From Microbacterium aurum (GTDB taxonomy: Bacteria > Actinomycetota > Actinomycetes > Actinomycetales > Microbacteriaceae), in NCBI RefSeq assembly GCF_016907815.1, contig NZ_JAFBCQ010000001.1:3224001-3288000 (forward strand): a stretch of DNA of 64,000 bases. Reading direction: 5' to 3'. Of the stretch, positions 44,174-52,845 are shown in pieces. The translations under genes were made by a program, and so were the position numbers. The notes under the pieces are model-generated. The model saw only the letters and a program-made list of their open reading frames with translations, was not told where the DNA came from and searched no databases. The number at the start of each line of letters is the position of its first letter. Positions within the stretch are counted from its first letter, which is position 1.

Positions 44174-45195
44174 CGCGCGCGCACCTCTCGATAGAGCGCT
44201 CGCGTCCCCGCGGTCTGCGCGTCGAGCGAGAAGTGTGCGCGCTGCCACGCCCACGCCGCCGCTCCCACGTCGCGACGGCGCTGTTCGTCATCGACGAGAG
44301 CGTCAATCAGCTCTCCTGCGGCCGCAGCGTCTCCGACCGCGAATACGAGCGACGGCTCCACCGCACCGACGGTCTCCAAGTGACCGCCAGCAGCTGAGGC
44401 GATCACGGGCGCTCCGTGTGACATCGCTTCGAGCACAAGTATGCCCAACCCCTCGCGCGGCGTGGGGGCGAGAACGCATCCGGCCCGGCGTAGCAGCACG
44501 TCGATATCGGAGCGGAACCCAAGGAAGTCGACGGTGTCCGAGATGCCGAGCTTATCCGCGAGCGCCATGAGCTCCGGAAGCTGGGCTCCCTCCCCGGCGA
44601 TCTGCATCCGCCATCCCTTGCCCGCAACGGCACTGAGGGCCCAAGCTCTCAGTGCCGTTGCGGTGTCCTTCTCGGCCTCCAGCCGCTGCGCAACCAGCAC
44701 GATCCGCTCGCGTTCGGTCGACAGAGGCCGCGAGGCGACGCCGGAGTGGACGACGGTGCTCGGCGAGCGGATACTCGCGGCCACGAAGTTCGAGATCGCG
44801 AGCTCGGCCGAGATCCGACGCCGCGCGAGCGAGAAGACCGCCCGAGTCAGCGGGCTCCCGCCGCGGGGCGCGGCGAAGTGGCGGGTGCTGACATGCGCGG
44901 CGCGGCGGCCGACCGGCGTGAGACCGTATCCGACGCCGAGGAGGTCCGCTTGCGACATGTGGGTATTGAGGATGTCCGCAGCGCCCAGGTCGTCCAGCGA
45001 GCGCCGGGCCGCGCGCATGCTGCTGCCGGGGTGCCAGCCCACGCCAGCATCGCCGACGGCGGCGCGCATGAGCGCGGGGTCACCCCCGACCACGTCCACT
45101 TCGTCGCCGTGTCCGCGTAGCGAGACGGCGAGGTTGGCGATGTACCGCTCGACGCCCCCGAAACCGTCCGAGCACACCAGATGGATGACCCTCAC
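44170..45195 (-). CDS. Family 4 glycosyltransferase
   Basis: 341 residues from GTG at 45195 with GGGAGAG upstream. The N-terminal Rossmann part opens VRVIHLVCSDGFGGVERYIANLAVSLRG; the C-terminal donor domain has VLVAQRLEAEKDTATAL, MQIAGEGAQLPEL, VDFLGFRSDIDVLLRRAG and the EX7E-like motif PREGLGILVLEAMSHGAPVIAS. It is a retaining GT-B enzyme of the polysaccharide locus with unknown sugar specificity. It is divergent from the next glycosyltransferase across a 74-bp promoter region. Confidence 0.9.
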   Translation of the reverse strand: MRVIHLVCSDGFGGVERYIANLAVSLRGHGDEVDVVGGDPALMRAAVGDAGVGWHPGSSMRAARRSLDDLGAADILNTHMSQADLLGVGYGLTPVGRRAAHVSTRHFAAPRGGSPLTRAVFSLARRRISAELAISNFVAASIRSPSTVVHSGVASRPLSTERERIVLVAQRLEAEKDTATALRAWALSAVAGKGWRMQIAGEGAQLPELMALADKLGISDTVDFLGFRSDIDVLLRRAGCVLAPTPREGLGILVLEAMSHGAPVIASAAGGHLETVGAVEPSLVFAVGDAAAAGELIDALVDDEQRRRDVGAAAWAWQRAHFSLDAQTAGTRALYREVRAR

Positions 45196-45257
45196 TTCAC
45201 AACTCTCCCTGATCGCGTGTAAGCGTCCGCGCGTCTCCCCTGGGAACGAGCGTGCCA

Positions 45258-45263
45258 TAACAT
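45258..45263 (+). promoter_or_regulatory. Leaderless-type -10 box TAACAT, glycosyltransferase gene
   Basis: TAACAT, 6 nt before the GTG at 45270, with no ribosome-site sequence between. Confidence 0.55.
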
Positions 45264-45269
45264 AGCGAC

Positions 45270-46403
45270 GTGCGCGTGGGTATGTCGTCGTTCCGCTTCA
45301 ATCGCGAAGGCGGCATTGAACGAGCCTCCTATGAGGTGGCCGCCCGTCTCGCTGGTCGCATCGACCTCACACTCCTGTCCACCGCTGTCGAACCGGCGCC
45401 CTCTCCCCCGCTGACCTGGCAACAAGTACCCCGCTCGTCGCTCCCCGGGTTCATGACGCCGGCCACCTACTCGGCAGCGGCCACCCGCGCGGCCGCTCCG
45501 CACGGGTTCGACATCCTGCATAACCAGGGTGGGTGCGCCCTGCGCTTCCAGGACATCATCACCGCGCACAGTTGCCACCGCGCGTGGTGGGAGATGAAGT
45601 TCCGCAACGGTGAGGGCGCCCGGGCCCTGCTCAACCCGCACCACCACGCGATCCTGCAAGTCGAGAAGCGCAATTATCGGCCAGGCGCGTTCCGTCGAGT
45701 CATCGCCGTTTCGCACGGAGTCGGCCGCGAAGTCAGCGAGCACTACGGTGTGCCACCCGAGCTCATCAGCGTCATCCCCAACGGCGTCGACGCCGCCCGG
45801 TTTCAGCCTTCCGATGCCGACGAGCGTCGTCGCGACATCCGCACGCGGCACGGGTTCACCGACGACGACGTCGTGCTGCTGTTCGTCGGCAAGGAGTTCC
45901 GCCGCAAGGGCCTCGCTCCTCTCGTCGACGCCCTCGCGCACCTCCCGGCGCATGCGAAGGCGCTCGTCGTGGGCGGCGACGACCAGACGCCGTTTCGGGC
46001 GCAGGCCGCCGCGCGCGGCGTCGGTGACCGACTGGTGTTCGCGGGGCACTCCCCCCGGGTCGAGGACTACTTCCAAGCCGGGGACGTGTTCGTCTTCCCC
46101 ACGCTGTACGAGGCATTCGCCCTCGTGACCCTGGAGGCTGCGTCCGCCGGCTTGCCGTTGGCGACCAACCGGGTGAACGGCACAGAAGACTTCGTGATCG
46201 ACGGCGCCAATGGCGTGTTCATCGATCGGGACGGCCGCGCCCTCGCCCGATCGCTTGCCCCACTGGTCACCGACCGAGCGTTGCGCCGGCGCATGGGTGC
46301 GCAGGCACGGGCGGACGCCGCGGCGTACACATGGGACAGCGTCGCCGACCGCACGCTCGACGTCTACCGCGAGGTCTGGGAAGACAAGCATGCCGTCAGG
46401 TGA
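45270..46403 (+). CDS. Family 4 glycosyltransferase, probably leaderless
   Basis: 377 residues from GTG at 45270. TAACAT (45258-45263) ends 6 nt before the start and no ribosome site is present, so the mRNA is probably leaderless. GT4 features: VGMSSFRFNREGGIERASYEVAARL, IAVSHGVGREVSEHYGV, SVIPNGVDAARFQP, LLFVGKEFRRKGLAPLVDAL and FPTLYEAFALVTLEAASAGLPLATNRVNG. The 3' end overlaps the convergent gene by 8 bp. Confidence 0.92.
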   Translation: MRVGMSSFRFNREGGIERASYEVAARLAGRIDLTLLSTAVEPAPSPPLTWQQVPRSSLPGFMTPATYSAAATRAAAPHGFDILHNQGGCALRFQDIITAHSCHRAWWEMKFRNGEGARALLNPHHHAILQVEKRNYRPGAFRRVIAVSHGVGREVSEHYGVPPELISVIPNGVDAARFQPSDADERRRDIRTRHGFTDDDVVLLFVGKEFRRKGLAPLVDALAHLPAHAKALVVGGDDQTPFRAQAAARGVGDRLVFAGHSPRVEDYFQAGDVFVFPTLYEAFALVTLEAASAGLPLATNRVNGTEDFVIDGANGVFIDRDGRALARSLAPLVTDRALRRRMGAQARADAAAYTWDSVADRTLDVYREVWEDKHAVR

Positions 46404-48348
46404 CGCGACGCGCGTGGGCCACCGGTCCACGCACGAATATCGCCAGGCGCCGTCGCGCCTGGGCGCGGCGCTCTCCGCATAGCGCGACGGTGCGCACGAC
46501 CGCCCCGAACACCATGGCCGCTCGAAACGCCTGCCATCCGGGCGCACCGAAGTGCTTGCGCTGGTAGATCTCGTTGCTGGCGAAGAACAGGGCGTCGCGA
46601 CGGTCGGAATCGCCGCTGGTTGCGGCACCGATGTGTGTCGCGGCGACCTCGGCGAGACCGATCCGCCAGCCGGCATCCGTCGCCCGCTTCTGCCAGTCGA
46701 CCTCCTCGGCGTAGAGAAAGAACCGTTCGTCGAATTCGCCGACTGCTGCCAGCGCCTCCGCGCGCAGCAGCAGCACCGACCCGATCACGAACCCCTGCGT
46801 GCGATTGAGGAAGCCGGCGCCGACCGCTTCGAGCCATGCGCGCCCAGGACCAGGAAACGGCCACCACACGCGCACAGGGTCGCCGGTGGCCGGCTCGATC
46901 TGGGTCGCCCCCACCGCGGCGAGGTCGCGGCGTGAGTGTAGCTTCTCGTGCATGCGGTCGACCTCGATGCCCGCTATGCGGGCATCGGGGTTCAGCAGCA
47001 GGACATCGTCGGCCTCGCGCCCCCGTTCCCGCAGTGAGCGCAGCGCGACGTTGACCCCGGCGCCGAATCCGAGATTTGCGCCGGGGTCGATGTAATGGAT
47101 GCCGTGGCGCTCGGCCATCTGGGAGGTCGTCATCGACGAGGAGTTGTCGACGATCGTCGTCTCGAACCCTTCGCCGAGCGCCTCCAGCGCGCCCTCCAGC
47201 AGGGCGGGGTCGCCGTACGCGACGGCGACGACCTGTGGGCGCTGTCGCGCTCCGGCGCTGCGCGCCGGCAGGATCTCGTCGTAGAGCGCGTGCTGCATCT
47301 CGGCGACGCTTTGCCAGGTGTACCGCTCTGCACGTGTCAGCCCGCGGGCGCGCAGCTGCGCCCAGCGCTCGGGGGCGCCGGCTTCGTCGACCGCGACCGC
47401 CAACGCGGTCGCGTCGCCCGGGGCCACCAGGATGCCGGCGTCGGCAACGACGTCGGGGATCGCGCCCGAGCGACTGCCCACCACCGGTACGCCGGAGGCC
47501 ATCGCCTCGACCGCGACGCGGCAGAATTGCTCTAGCCATCCTGGGCGTGGAAGGGACGGAACCGCCAGCACGTCGAGGCGGCGATAGTGCCCGGCGAGGG
47601 CGTCGCCCGCCGCGAAGCCGAGAAAACGCACCCGGTCGCTGATCCCGAGCGCGGCGGCGAGGGCGACCAGTTCGGTGCGTCGCGGCCCGTCACCGGTGAT
47701 CTCCACCTGCCACGTGGTCCGCAACGCCGCCGCGTGCAGCAGCACGTCAACGCCCTTGTGGGCGTCGAGGCGGCCTACGTAGCCGACGGTGAGCGCGGCG
47801 GCGGGCGGCGGGCGGTCGGCGGGCGCGAAGACCCCCGTGTCCACCCCCAGCGGGATCAGCCGCACGGGGCCGGAAAGCCCTTTGCGCATGAGTATCTCGC
47901 CCGCCTCCCGGTTGCAGACGTAGGCGGCGGCCGCCCCGCGCAGCGCCCAGCGCTCGAACCAGCGGAACGGGATGGGGTAGCGCTTGTCGATATTTTGCGC
48001 CGAGTACACCACGTAAGGCGCCCGTCGCCGACGCAGCAACCGCATCAGAAGAATCTCGGCCGTGGCGAGCGCGAATGGCTCCTCATGCAAGTCGACGATG
48101 TCGGGGCACGATCCGAGCGCCCGCCATATGCGCCGCGGGGAATACACAAACGCATTCGGGTGGGATCCGAGCGTGCCGGCACCCGTGACGAAAGTGTCGC
48201 CGTCGGATCGCAGCGCCAGGGCGCGCCCACCCTCGTTCCAGCGCTGCGCCGAAAGTAGCCGCACGTCCAGTCCGCGCGCCCGAAGCGCCCGTTCCCGTTC
48301 GCGCCACGCCGATACGACACCGTGGTGCGCGATTCGCAACACTCTCAT
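46396..48348 (-). CDS. Bifunctional glycosyltransferase: GT4 domain fused to GT2 domain
   Basis: 650 residues. The N-terminal GT4 domain (about 1-370) has IVDLHEEPFALATAEILLMRLL, VGYVGRLDAHKGVDVLLHAA, RFLGFAAGDALAGHYR and LEQFCRVAVEAMASGVPVVGSRSGAIPDVV. The C-terminal rhamnosyltransferase-like GT2 domain (about 375-600) has TTIVDNSSSMTTSQM, NLGFGAGVNVALR, LLLNPDARI, FVIGSVLLLRAEALAAVGEFDERFFLYAEEVDWQKR. Two activities on one chain suggest consecutive sugar additions. It is followed with 4-bp overlap by another GT2 gene. Confidence 0.93.
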   Translation of the reverse strand: MRVLRIAHHGVVSAWRERERALRARGLDVRLLSAQRWNEGGRALALRSDGDTFVTGAGTLGSHPNAFVYSPRRIWRALGSCPDIVDLHEEPFALATAEILLMRLLRRRRAPYVVYSAQNIDKRYPIPFRWFERWALRGAAAAYVCNREAGEILMRKGLSGPVRLIPLGVDTGVFAPADRPPPAAALTVGYVGRLDAHKGVDVLLHAAALRTTWQVEITGDGPRRTELVALAAALGISDRVRFLGFAAGDALAGHYRRLDVLAVPSLPRPGWLEQFCRVAVEAMASGVPVVGSRSGAIPDVVADAGILVAPGDATALAVAVDEAGAPERWAQLRARGLTRAERYTWQSVAEMQHALYDEILPARSAGARQRPQVVAVAYGDPALLEGALEALGEGFETTIVDNSSSMTTSQMAERHGIHYIDPGANLGFGAGVNVALRSLRERGREADDVLLLNPDARIAGIEVDRMHEKLHSRRDLAAVGATQIEPATGDPVRVWWPFPGPGRAWLEAVGAGFLNRTQGFVIGSVLLLRAEALAAVGEFDERFFLYAEEVDWQKRATDAGWRIGLAEVAATHIGAATSGDSDRRDALFFASNEIYQRKHFGAPGWQAFRAAMVFGAVVRTVALCGERRAQARRRLAIFVRGPVAHARRVT

Positions 48349-49298
48349 GAGAGTCCCCCGTCTATGAGCCCCCGCTCAGCGCCCATAGTAGGGGTCTGTG
48401 CACGCACCCGGCGACGCAGCCCGTCCAGCAGCCCGGCCGGCGCGGTACGCAGCGCCCAGCACAAGTGGCCCACGGCCGTGGCGGGATGGCGCTCGGCCCA
48501 CGAGGCGCGGGCGGCACGACCCGCTGCCCACCACGCGTAGCGGTCGTTCTTGCGCAGGCTCTCGTCGAACGCCGCCACGAGCGCGGTTTCGCCGCGAGTC
48601 TCGGCCGCAGCGCGATGACGTCGCAAGACGCCGCCGATCGCGTCGACGAGCGAACGGAAGCGCCGCGTGACGTTGTCGCCGTGGGTGCGGTAGTCCACGA
48701 GGGGACGCGGCTCGAATACGACCGGCCCGCGCTGCGCGACGCGCAGTAGCAAATCGAGGTCTTCGGCCAGCCGTAGCGCGGGATCAAACCCTCCGACTTC
48801 CGTGAACACGTCGGTGCGCACCATGAGGTTCGGCAAAATGATGCCCGTGCGTCGACGGGCGATGTCCGCCTCGTCGTCGACGGCGACCTGGTCGGCGTCG
48901 ATGAGCACCTCGCCTCGAGCGTCGATGGTCCGCATGCCGCAGTATCCGGCGACGGCGGCCGCGTCCGCATCGAACCGCGCCAGCTGCGCGGCGAGGCGGT
49001 CGGGGTGCCACCGGTCGTCGTCGTCAAGGAACGCGAGCCACCGTCCTCGGGCGCGGCGGACACCGGCGTTTCGCGCGGCGGCCGGCCCCCCGGGTGCCTG
49101 ACGTAGCACGACCGCGCCACCGACTGCGGCCGCCGCTTGGCGCACAGCAGTGGGATCGGGAGAACCATCGTCGACGACGATCAGCTCGTAGCGGGTCTCG
49201 CTCTGCGCGGCGAGCGAGCCGATCGCCTCGTCGAGAAACTCTCCAGCGCGATTGGTCGCGACGATGACGCTCACCAGCACGCTCTCCGGCGCCGTCAT
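48345..49298 (-). CDS. Family 2 glycosyltransferase
   Basis: 317 residues from ATG at 49298, overlapping the stop of the upstream gene by ATGA. The GT-A fold shows VSVIVATNRAGEFLDEAIGSL, ELIVVDDGSPDPT, GGPAAARNAGVRRARGRWLAFLDDDDRWHPDRL (DxD-type motif) and GGFDPALRLAEDLDLLLRVAQRG. The C-terminal part is helical and positively charged. It sits between two GT genes with 4-bp overlaps on both sides, so three proteins are made from one message. Confidence 0.92.
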   Translation of the reverse strand: MTAPESVLVSVIVATNRAGEFLDEAIGSLAAQSETRYELIVVDDGSPDPTAVRQAAAAVGGAVVLRQAPGGPAAARNAGVRRARGRWLAFLDDDDRWHPDRLAAQLARFDADAAAVAGYCGMRTIDARGEVLIDADQVAVDDEADIARRRTGIILPNLMVRTDVFTEVGGFDPALRLAEDLDLLLRVAQRGPVVFEPRPLVDYRTHGDNVTRRFRSLVDAIGGVLRRHRAAAETRGETALVAAFDESLRKNDRYAWWAAGRAARASWAERHPATAVGHLCWALRTAPAGLLDGLRRRVRAQTPTMGAERGLIDGGLS

Positions 49299-50440
49299 CC
49301 CCGCGCCCGCCTGACCCGCGCCCGCTCGTAGACCGTGGCATACTCGGCGGCGATGCGGTCCCACGTGAACGCAGTGACGCGATCCCGCCCCGCTGCAGCG
49401 ATGCGGGCCGAGACCTCGGGCACGTCGAAGATCCGCTCGAGCGCCGCGGCGAACGCGACCGTGTCACCGGGATCGACGAGCCACCCGTCGGTGCCGTCGT
49501 TGATGAGCTCCGGAGGCCCGCCATGCGAGGTCGCGATCACGGGCACACCGGCCCGCCATCCTTCGAGCAGAACGATGCCGAACGGCTCGACGCGACTGGG
49601 CACGGCCAGCGCCGCAGACGCGGCCGCCGCGCGCACGACAGCTCCTCGATCGAGCCTTCCGGTGAACAGGACGCGGCCGACCAGACCCTGCTCGTCCGCC
49701 AGCGCTTCCAGCGCGGGGCGCTCCGGTCCGTCCCCGCCGATGACAACCGAGACGTCGTCGGGCAGCCGTGCCTGCGCGAACGCGCGCAGCAGCAGGTCGA
49801 ACCCCTTGGTGTGCACGACCCGCCCGAGGGCGAGCACGTAGCGCCCGGGCAGCGAGGGCGCCGTTCCCGCCGGCTCGTCGAGGTCCACGCCGTTCATGAT
49901 CACCTCGGCGCGATCCGGCGCGAGCTCGAAACGCTCCTCGAGGTCACGCGCAGTGAAACGGGAGCACGCTGTCACTGCGTCGGCGCGTTGCAGCGCGGCC
50001 CGCAGACTGCGTCGCAGCAGCGCCGAAGTGGCGAAGACGCCGTCGGCGTCACCGAACGTCTCTCCATGGGCGGTGACGACCAGGGGAAGACGCAGTACGC
50101 GCGCCAACGCCAGCGCCCACACACCGTTGGGTCCGAAGCAGTGCACGTGCAGGATGCCAGGACGGTCCGCCCGCGCCGCGCGCAACCATCGCGTAAACGC
50201 CGCCGGCGCCCGCCGCGCGAACGAGGCCAGCGAACGCGCATTGCGAGCCGGCAGCGGGCAGGGCAGCACTCGCACCGGCACGCCGTCGACAACCGCCGGC
50301 ACGGGGTCGCCCCGATCGACCGTCCAGATGACGACGCTGATGCCGCGCGCGCGAAGGGCGCGAGCGGTGTGTCGGACGTGTTCTTCGACCCCTCCGACAC
50401 GCGGATGGAATGAACTCGCAATCAGGGCGACCTGGGCCAC
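49295..50440 (-). CDS. Family 4 glycosyltransferase
   Basis: 381 residues from GTG at 50440 with AGAAGG upstream. Features: VALIASSFHPRVGGVEEHVRHTARAL, LHVHCFGPNGVWALALARVLRLPLVVTAHGETFGD, TACSRFTARDLEERF, EVIMNGVDLDEP, LALGRVVHTKGFDLLLRAFAQ, VIGGDGPERPAL, and PSRVEPFGIVLLEGWRAGVPVIATSHGGPPELI with both Glu of the EX7E motif. It heads a three-gene minus-strand operon and is divergent from the next GT gene. Confidence 0.93.
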   Translation of the reverse strand: MAQVALIASSFHPRVGGVEEHVRHTARALRARGISVVIWTVDRGDPVPAVVDGVPVRVLPCPLPARNARSLASFARRAPAAFTRWLRAARADRPGILHVHCFGPNGVWALALARVLRLPLVVTAHGETFGDADGVFATSALLRRSLRAALQRADAVTACSRFTARDLEERFELAPDRAEVIMNGVDLDEPAGTAPSLPGRYVLALGRVVHTKGFDLLLRAFAQARLPDDVSVVIGGDGPERPALEALADEQGLVGRVLFTGRLDRGAVVRAAAASAALAVPSRVEPFGIVLLEGWRAGVPVIATSHGGPPELINDGTDGWLVDPGDTVAFAAALERIFDVPEVSARIAAAGRDRVTAFTWDRIAAEYATVYERARVRRARG

Positions 50441-50539
50441 ACGACCTTCTCTCGCTACGCTCGCATCGACACGCCCACCTCGGGTTCGGAGGACGAGACC
50501 ATTCACATCACATTCGCCACCATAGCCACCAGCGCGCCG

Positions 50540-51550
50540 ATGGGTCAGCAGGTCTACGAAGAGGAGATCGTTCGCCGTGCACCCGGCGTGCTGTCGGCCG
50601 CCGACACCGTCTCGCGCGAGATCGCCCGGTCGCTGCGCTCCGACCTGGCCGGTACCACCCGCCTGCCAGCTTGGGTACTGACCCGAGCACCGCACGTCCC
50701 CCGCGCGCTCGCCGGCGCCGCGTTGTACCGCGGCGCCGACGTCGTTCACCGGATGGGGTTGGGCATGCCGCCGGCGAGGGTCCCCGAGGTCATCACCATC
50801 CACGACACCGTCGCGTGGCGCTTCGACGACGAGTCGTCACCCGAGCCGTTCGCCGCCCGCGAACTGCGCGCAGCGGCGGCCGTCATCGCGCCGTCGCAGT
50901 TCTCCGCCGACGACGTGTCGGAGTTCCTGGGCATCGACAACGTGCACGCGATACACAACGGCGTCGACGCGCGATTCTTCACAGCCACCGCCCTCTCCCC
51001 GCAGCGGCTCGCTGCTGTGGGGATCGAGGATCCGTACGTCGTCCACGCCGGTGGCGCGTCGCAGCGCAAGAACCTCGCGGCGCTAGCCGCGGCGTGGGAG
51101 CGGGTCGCCTCGGCGCGTCCCGACCTGACGCTCGTCCTCGCGGGCCCACCCCATCCGCGGCGCACCGACCTGTTCCGCGCGCTGCCGCGCACCCGTCTGG
51201 TCGGCCGTCTCGATGACGAAGTTCTCACAGGTCTGCTCGCGGGAGCTGCCACCGTCACGGTGCCCTCGCTGTACGAAGGGTTCGGGCTCCCCGCTCTGGA
51301 GGGTATGGCGGTGGGGGTGCCGGTCGTCGCCGCGCGGACGAGCTCGCTGGTCGAGGTCGTCGGTGAGGGTGGGGTACTGGTCGATCCTGTGCCCTCGGCG
51401 ATCGCGGAAGGGATCGTGTTCGCGACGTCCGGGGAACCTGCCGTGGCGGCGATGGCCGCGCGCGGCCGCGAAAGAGCGCGCGAATTCACCTGGGAGCGCA
51501 GTGCGCGAGCGCACGCCGACGTGTGGAACCGGGTCGCCGTGGGCCGCTGA
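50540..51550 (+). CDS. Family 4 glycosyltransferase; real start may be ATT at 50501
   Basis: 336 residues from the first ATG. Thirteen in-frame codons upstream (IHITFATIATSAP, from 50501) look like the true first beta-strand of a GT-B fold. That ATT is preceded at 7 nt by a perfect GGAGGA (50488-50493), while the ATG at 50540 has no ribosome site. No ATG, GTG or TTG lies upstream in frame. Donor domain: VIAPSQFSADDVSEFLG, AIHNGVDARFF, VVHAGGASQRKNLAALAAAWE, LVLAGPPHPRRTDL, PSLYEGFGLPALEGMAVGVPVVAARTSSLVEVVGEGG. Expressed just before the ABC exporter genes. Confidence 0.9.
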   Translation: MGQQVYEEEIVRRAPGVLSAADTVSREIARSLRSDLAGTTRLPAWVLTRAPHVPRALAGAALYRGADVVHRMGLGMPPARVPEVITIHDTVAWRFDDESSPEPFAARELRAAAAVIAPSQFSADDVSEFLGIDNVHAIHNGVDARFFTATALSPQRLAAVGIEDPYVVHAGGASQRKNLAALAAAWERVASARPDLTLVLAGPPHPRRTDLFRALPRTRLVGRLDDEVLTGLLAGAATVTVPSLYEGFGLPALEGMAVGVPVVAARTSSLVEVVGEGGVLVDPVPSAIAEGIVFATSGEPAVAAMAARGRERAREFTWERSARAHADVWNRVAVGR

Positions 51551-51626
51551 GATTGGATAGTTCCCCGCAAAACCACCGAAACCTGTATGTTTGGACCATC
51601 CTGTGGGCTTTGGGGGAGGAACCACT

Positions 51627-52844
51627 GTGATTTCTGGGGATGATTCGGCGATTCGTGTTGCCGATTTGGGGAAGACGTACCGGCTCGGTGCGACGGGCGA
51701 ACGACCGTCGACGGCCGCGCAAGCGGCCTTCCAATGGTTGCGGTCGACCGGGCGGATGAAGTACACGCTGTTCGACGCGCTCGACGCCGTAAGCTTCGAG
51801 ATTCCGCGTGGGCAAGCGGTGGGGATTGTCGGCCGCAACGGCGCCGGCAAATCCACGTTGCTGAAGCTGCTCACTCGGGTGACATCGCCTTCGCGTGGCC
51901 GGATCGAGATGAACGGGCGCATTGGCTCACTGCTGGAAGTGGGCACCGGGTTTCACCCCGAGCTCACCGGCAAGGAGAATATCTTTCTCAACGGCGCGAT
52001 CCTCGGCATGACACGCAAGGAGATCCTCAAGCGCTACGACGAGATCGTCGACTTCTCGGGCATTGAGAAGTTCCTGGCCACGCCGGTGAAGCGGTACTCG
52101 TCCGGCATGTACGTGCGGCTGGCGTTTTCGGTTGCCGCGCACCTGGACACCGAAATCCTCGCGATCGACGAGGTGCTCGCCGTCGGCGACGCCGAGTTCC
52201 AGCGCCGTTCGATCGCGAAGATGCGCGAAGCGGCGTCCGGCGGCCGCACCGTGCTGTACGTCAGCCATCAGTTGCAGACGGTGCAGGCCCTGTGCTCGTC
52301 GGCGATGCTCCTGGATCGGGGCAAGCTCGTGTACTCGGGGACCGTCGACGGTACGCTCGAGGCCTACCGGGACAGCTTCGAGAGCTTCGCGGCGGCGCAG
52401 AGCGACGCCACGAAGCGGCCGGGTAACGGACGGGTGCGGCTAGACCGCGTGTGGATGGAAGACGAGTTCGTGAAGTCCGGAGAGGACGTCGTGGTGGACT
52501 TCACCGCCCCTCGCGGAAAGAACCTGATCGGTGCCTACTTCGTGTCGATGCACATTAACAACGACCAGGGATCGGTCATCTCCCAATGCGATTCGCGCCT
52601 GGTGGGCACCTGGTTCGATCCCGAGGAGGCACAGACTGGCCGCCTCGTGATCCGCAACTTGTGGCTCAAACCCGGTCAGTACACCGTCGACGTGTACGTC
52701 TGCCAAGCCGGTGTCCTGGATGCGTGGGAGGGGGCATGGCGGTTCGAAGTACTGCCCGACCTGCCCTACCCCGAGTTCACCGAGTCGTCGGGCACCGAGA
52801 AGGGCCTCGTCTTCGCGGACTTCGCATATGAAGGAAGGAGCTGA
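51627..52844 (+). CDS. Polysaccharide ABC exporter ATPase with C-terminal Wzt-like domain
   Basis: 405 residues from GTG at 51627 with GGGGGAGG 7 nt upstream; an in-frame TTG at 51591 is less likely. ABC domain of the Wzt/TagH type: VSFEIPRGQAVGIVGRNGAGKST (Walker A), IGSLLEVGTGFHPELTGKENIFLNGAILGM, signature RYSSGMYVRLAFSVAAH, Walker B ILAIDEVLAVGD and switch His YVSHQLQTVQ. The C-terminal region (about 260-395: FVKSGEDVVVDFTAPRG...GAYFVSMHINNDQGSVISQ...LKPGQYTVDVYV) is a beta-sandwich like Wzt-C, which in O-antigen exporters reads the capped chain end. Paired with the permease downstream. Confidence 0.93.
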   Translation: MISGDDSAIRVADLGKTYRLGATGERPSTAAQAAFQWLRSTGRMKYTLFDALDAVSFEIPRGQAVGIVGRNGAGKSTLLKLLTRVTSPSRGRIEMNGRIGSLLEVGTGFHPELTGKENIFLNGAILGMTRKEILKRYDEIVDFSGIEKFLATPVKRYSSGMYVRLAFSVAAHLDTEILAIDEVLAVGDAEFQRRSIAKMREAASGGRTVLYVSHQLQTVQALCSSAMLLDRGKLVYSGTVDGTLEAYRDSFESFAAAQSDATKRPGNGRVRLDRVWMEDEFVKSGEDVVVDFTAPRGKNLIGAYFVSMHINNDQGSVISQCDSRLVGTWFDPEEAQTGRLVIRNLWLKPGQYTVDVYVCQAGVLDAWEGAWRFEVLPDLPYPEFTESSGTEKGLVFADFAYEGRS

Positions 52845-52845
52845 C

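Noticed and set aside
51666..51673. TTGGGGAA inside the exporter ATPase gene as another regulator site
   Set aside because: It encodes the conserved Leu-Gly-Lys of the ABC domain start (DLGKTYR), so chance is sufficient.
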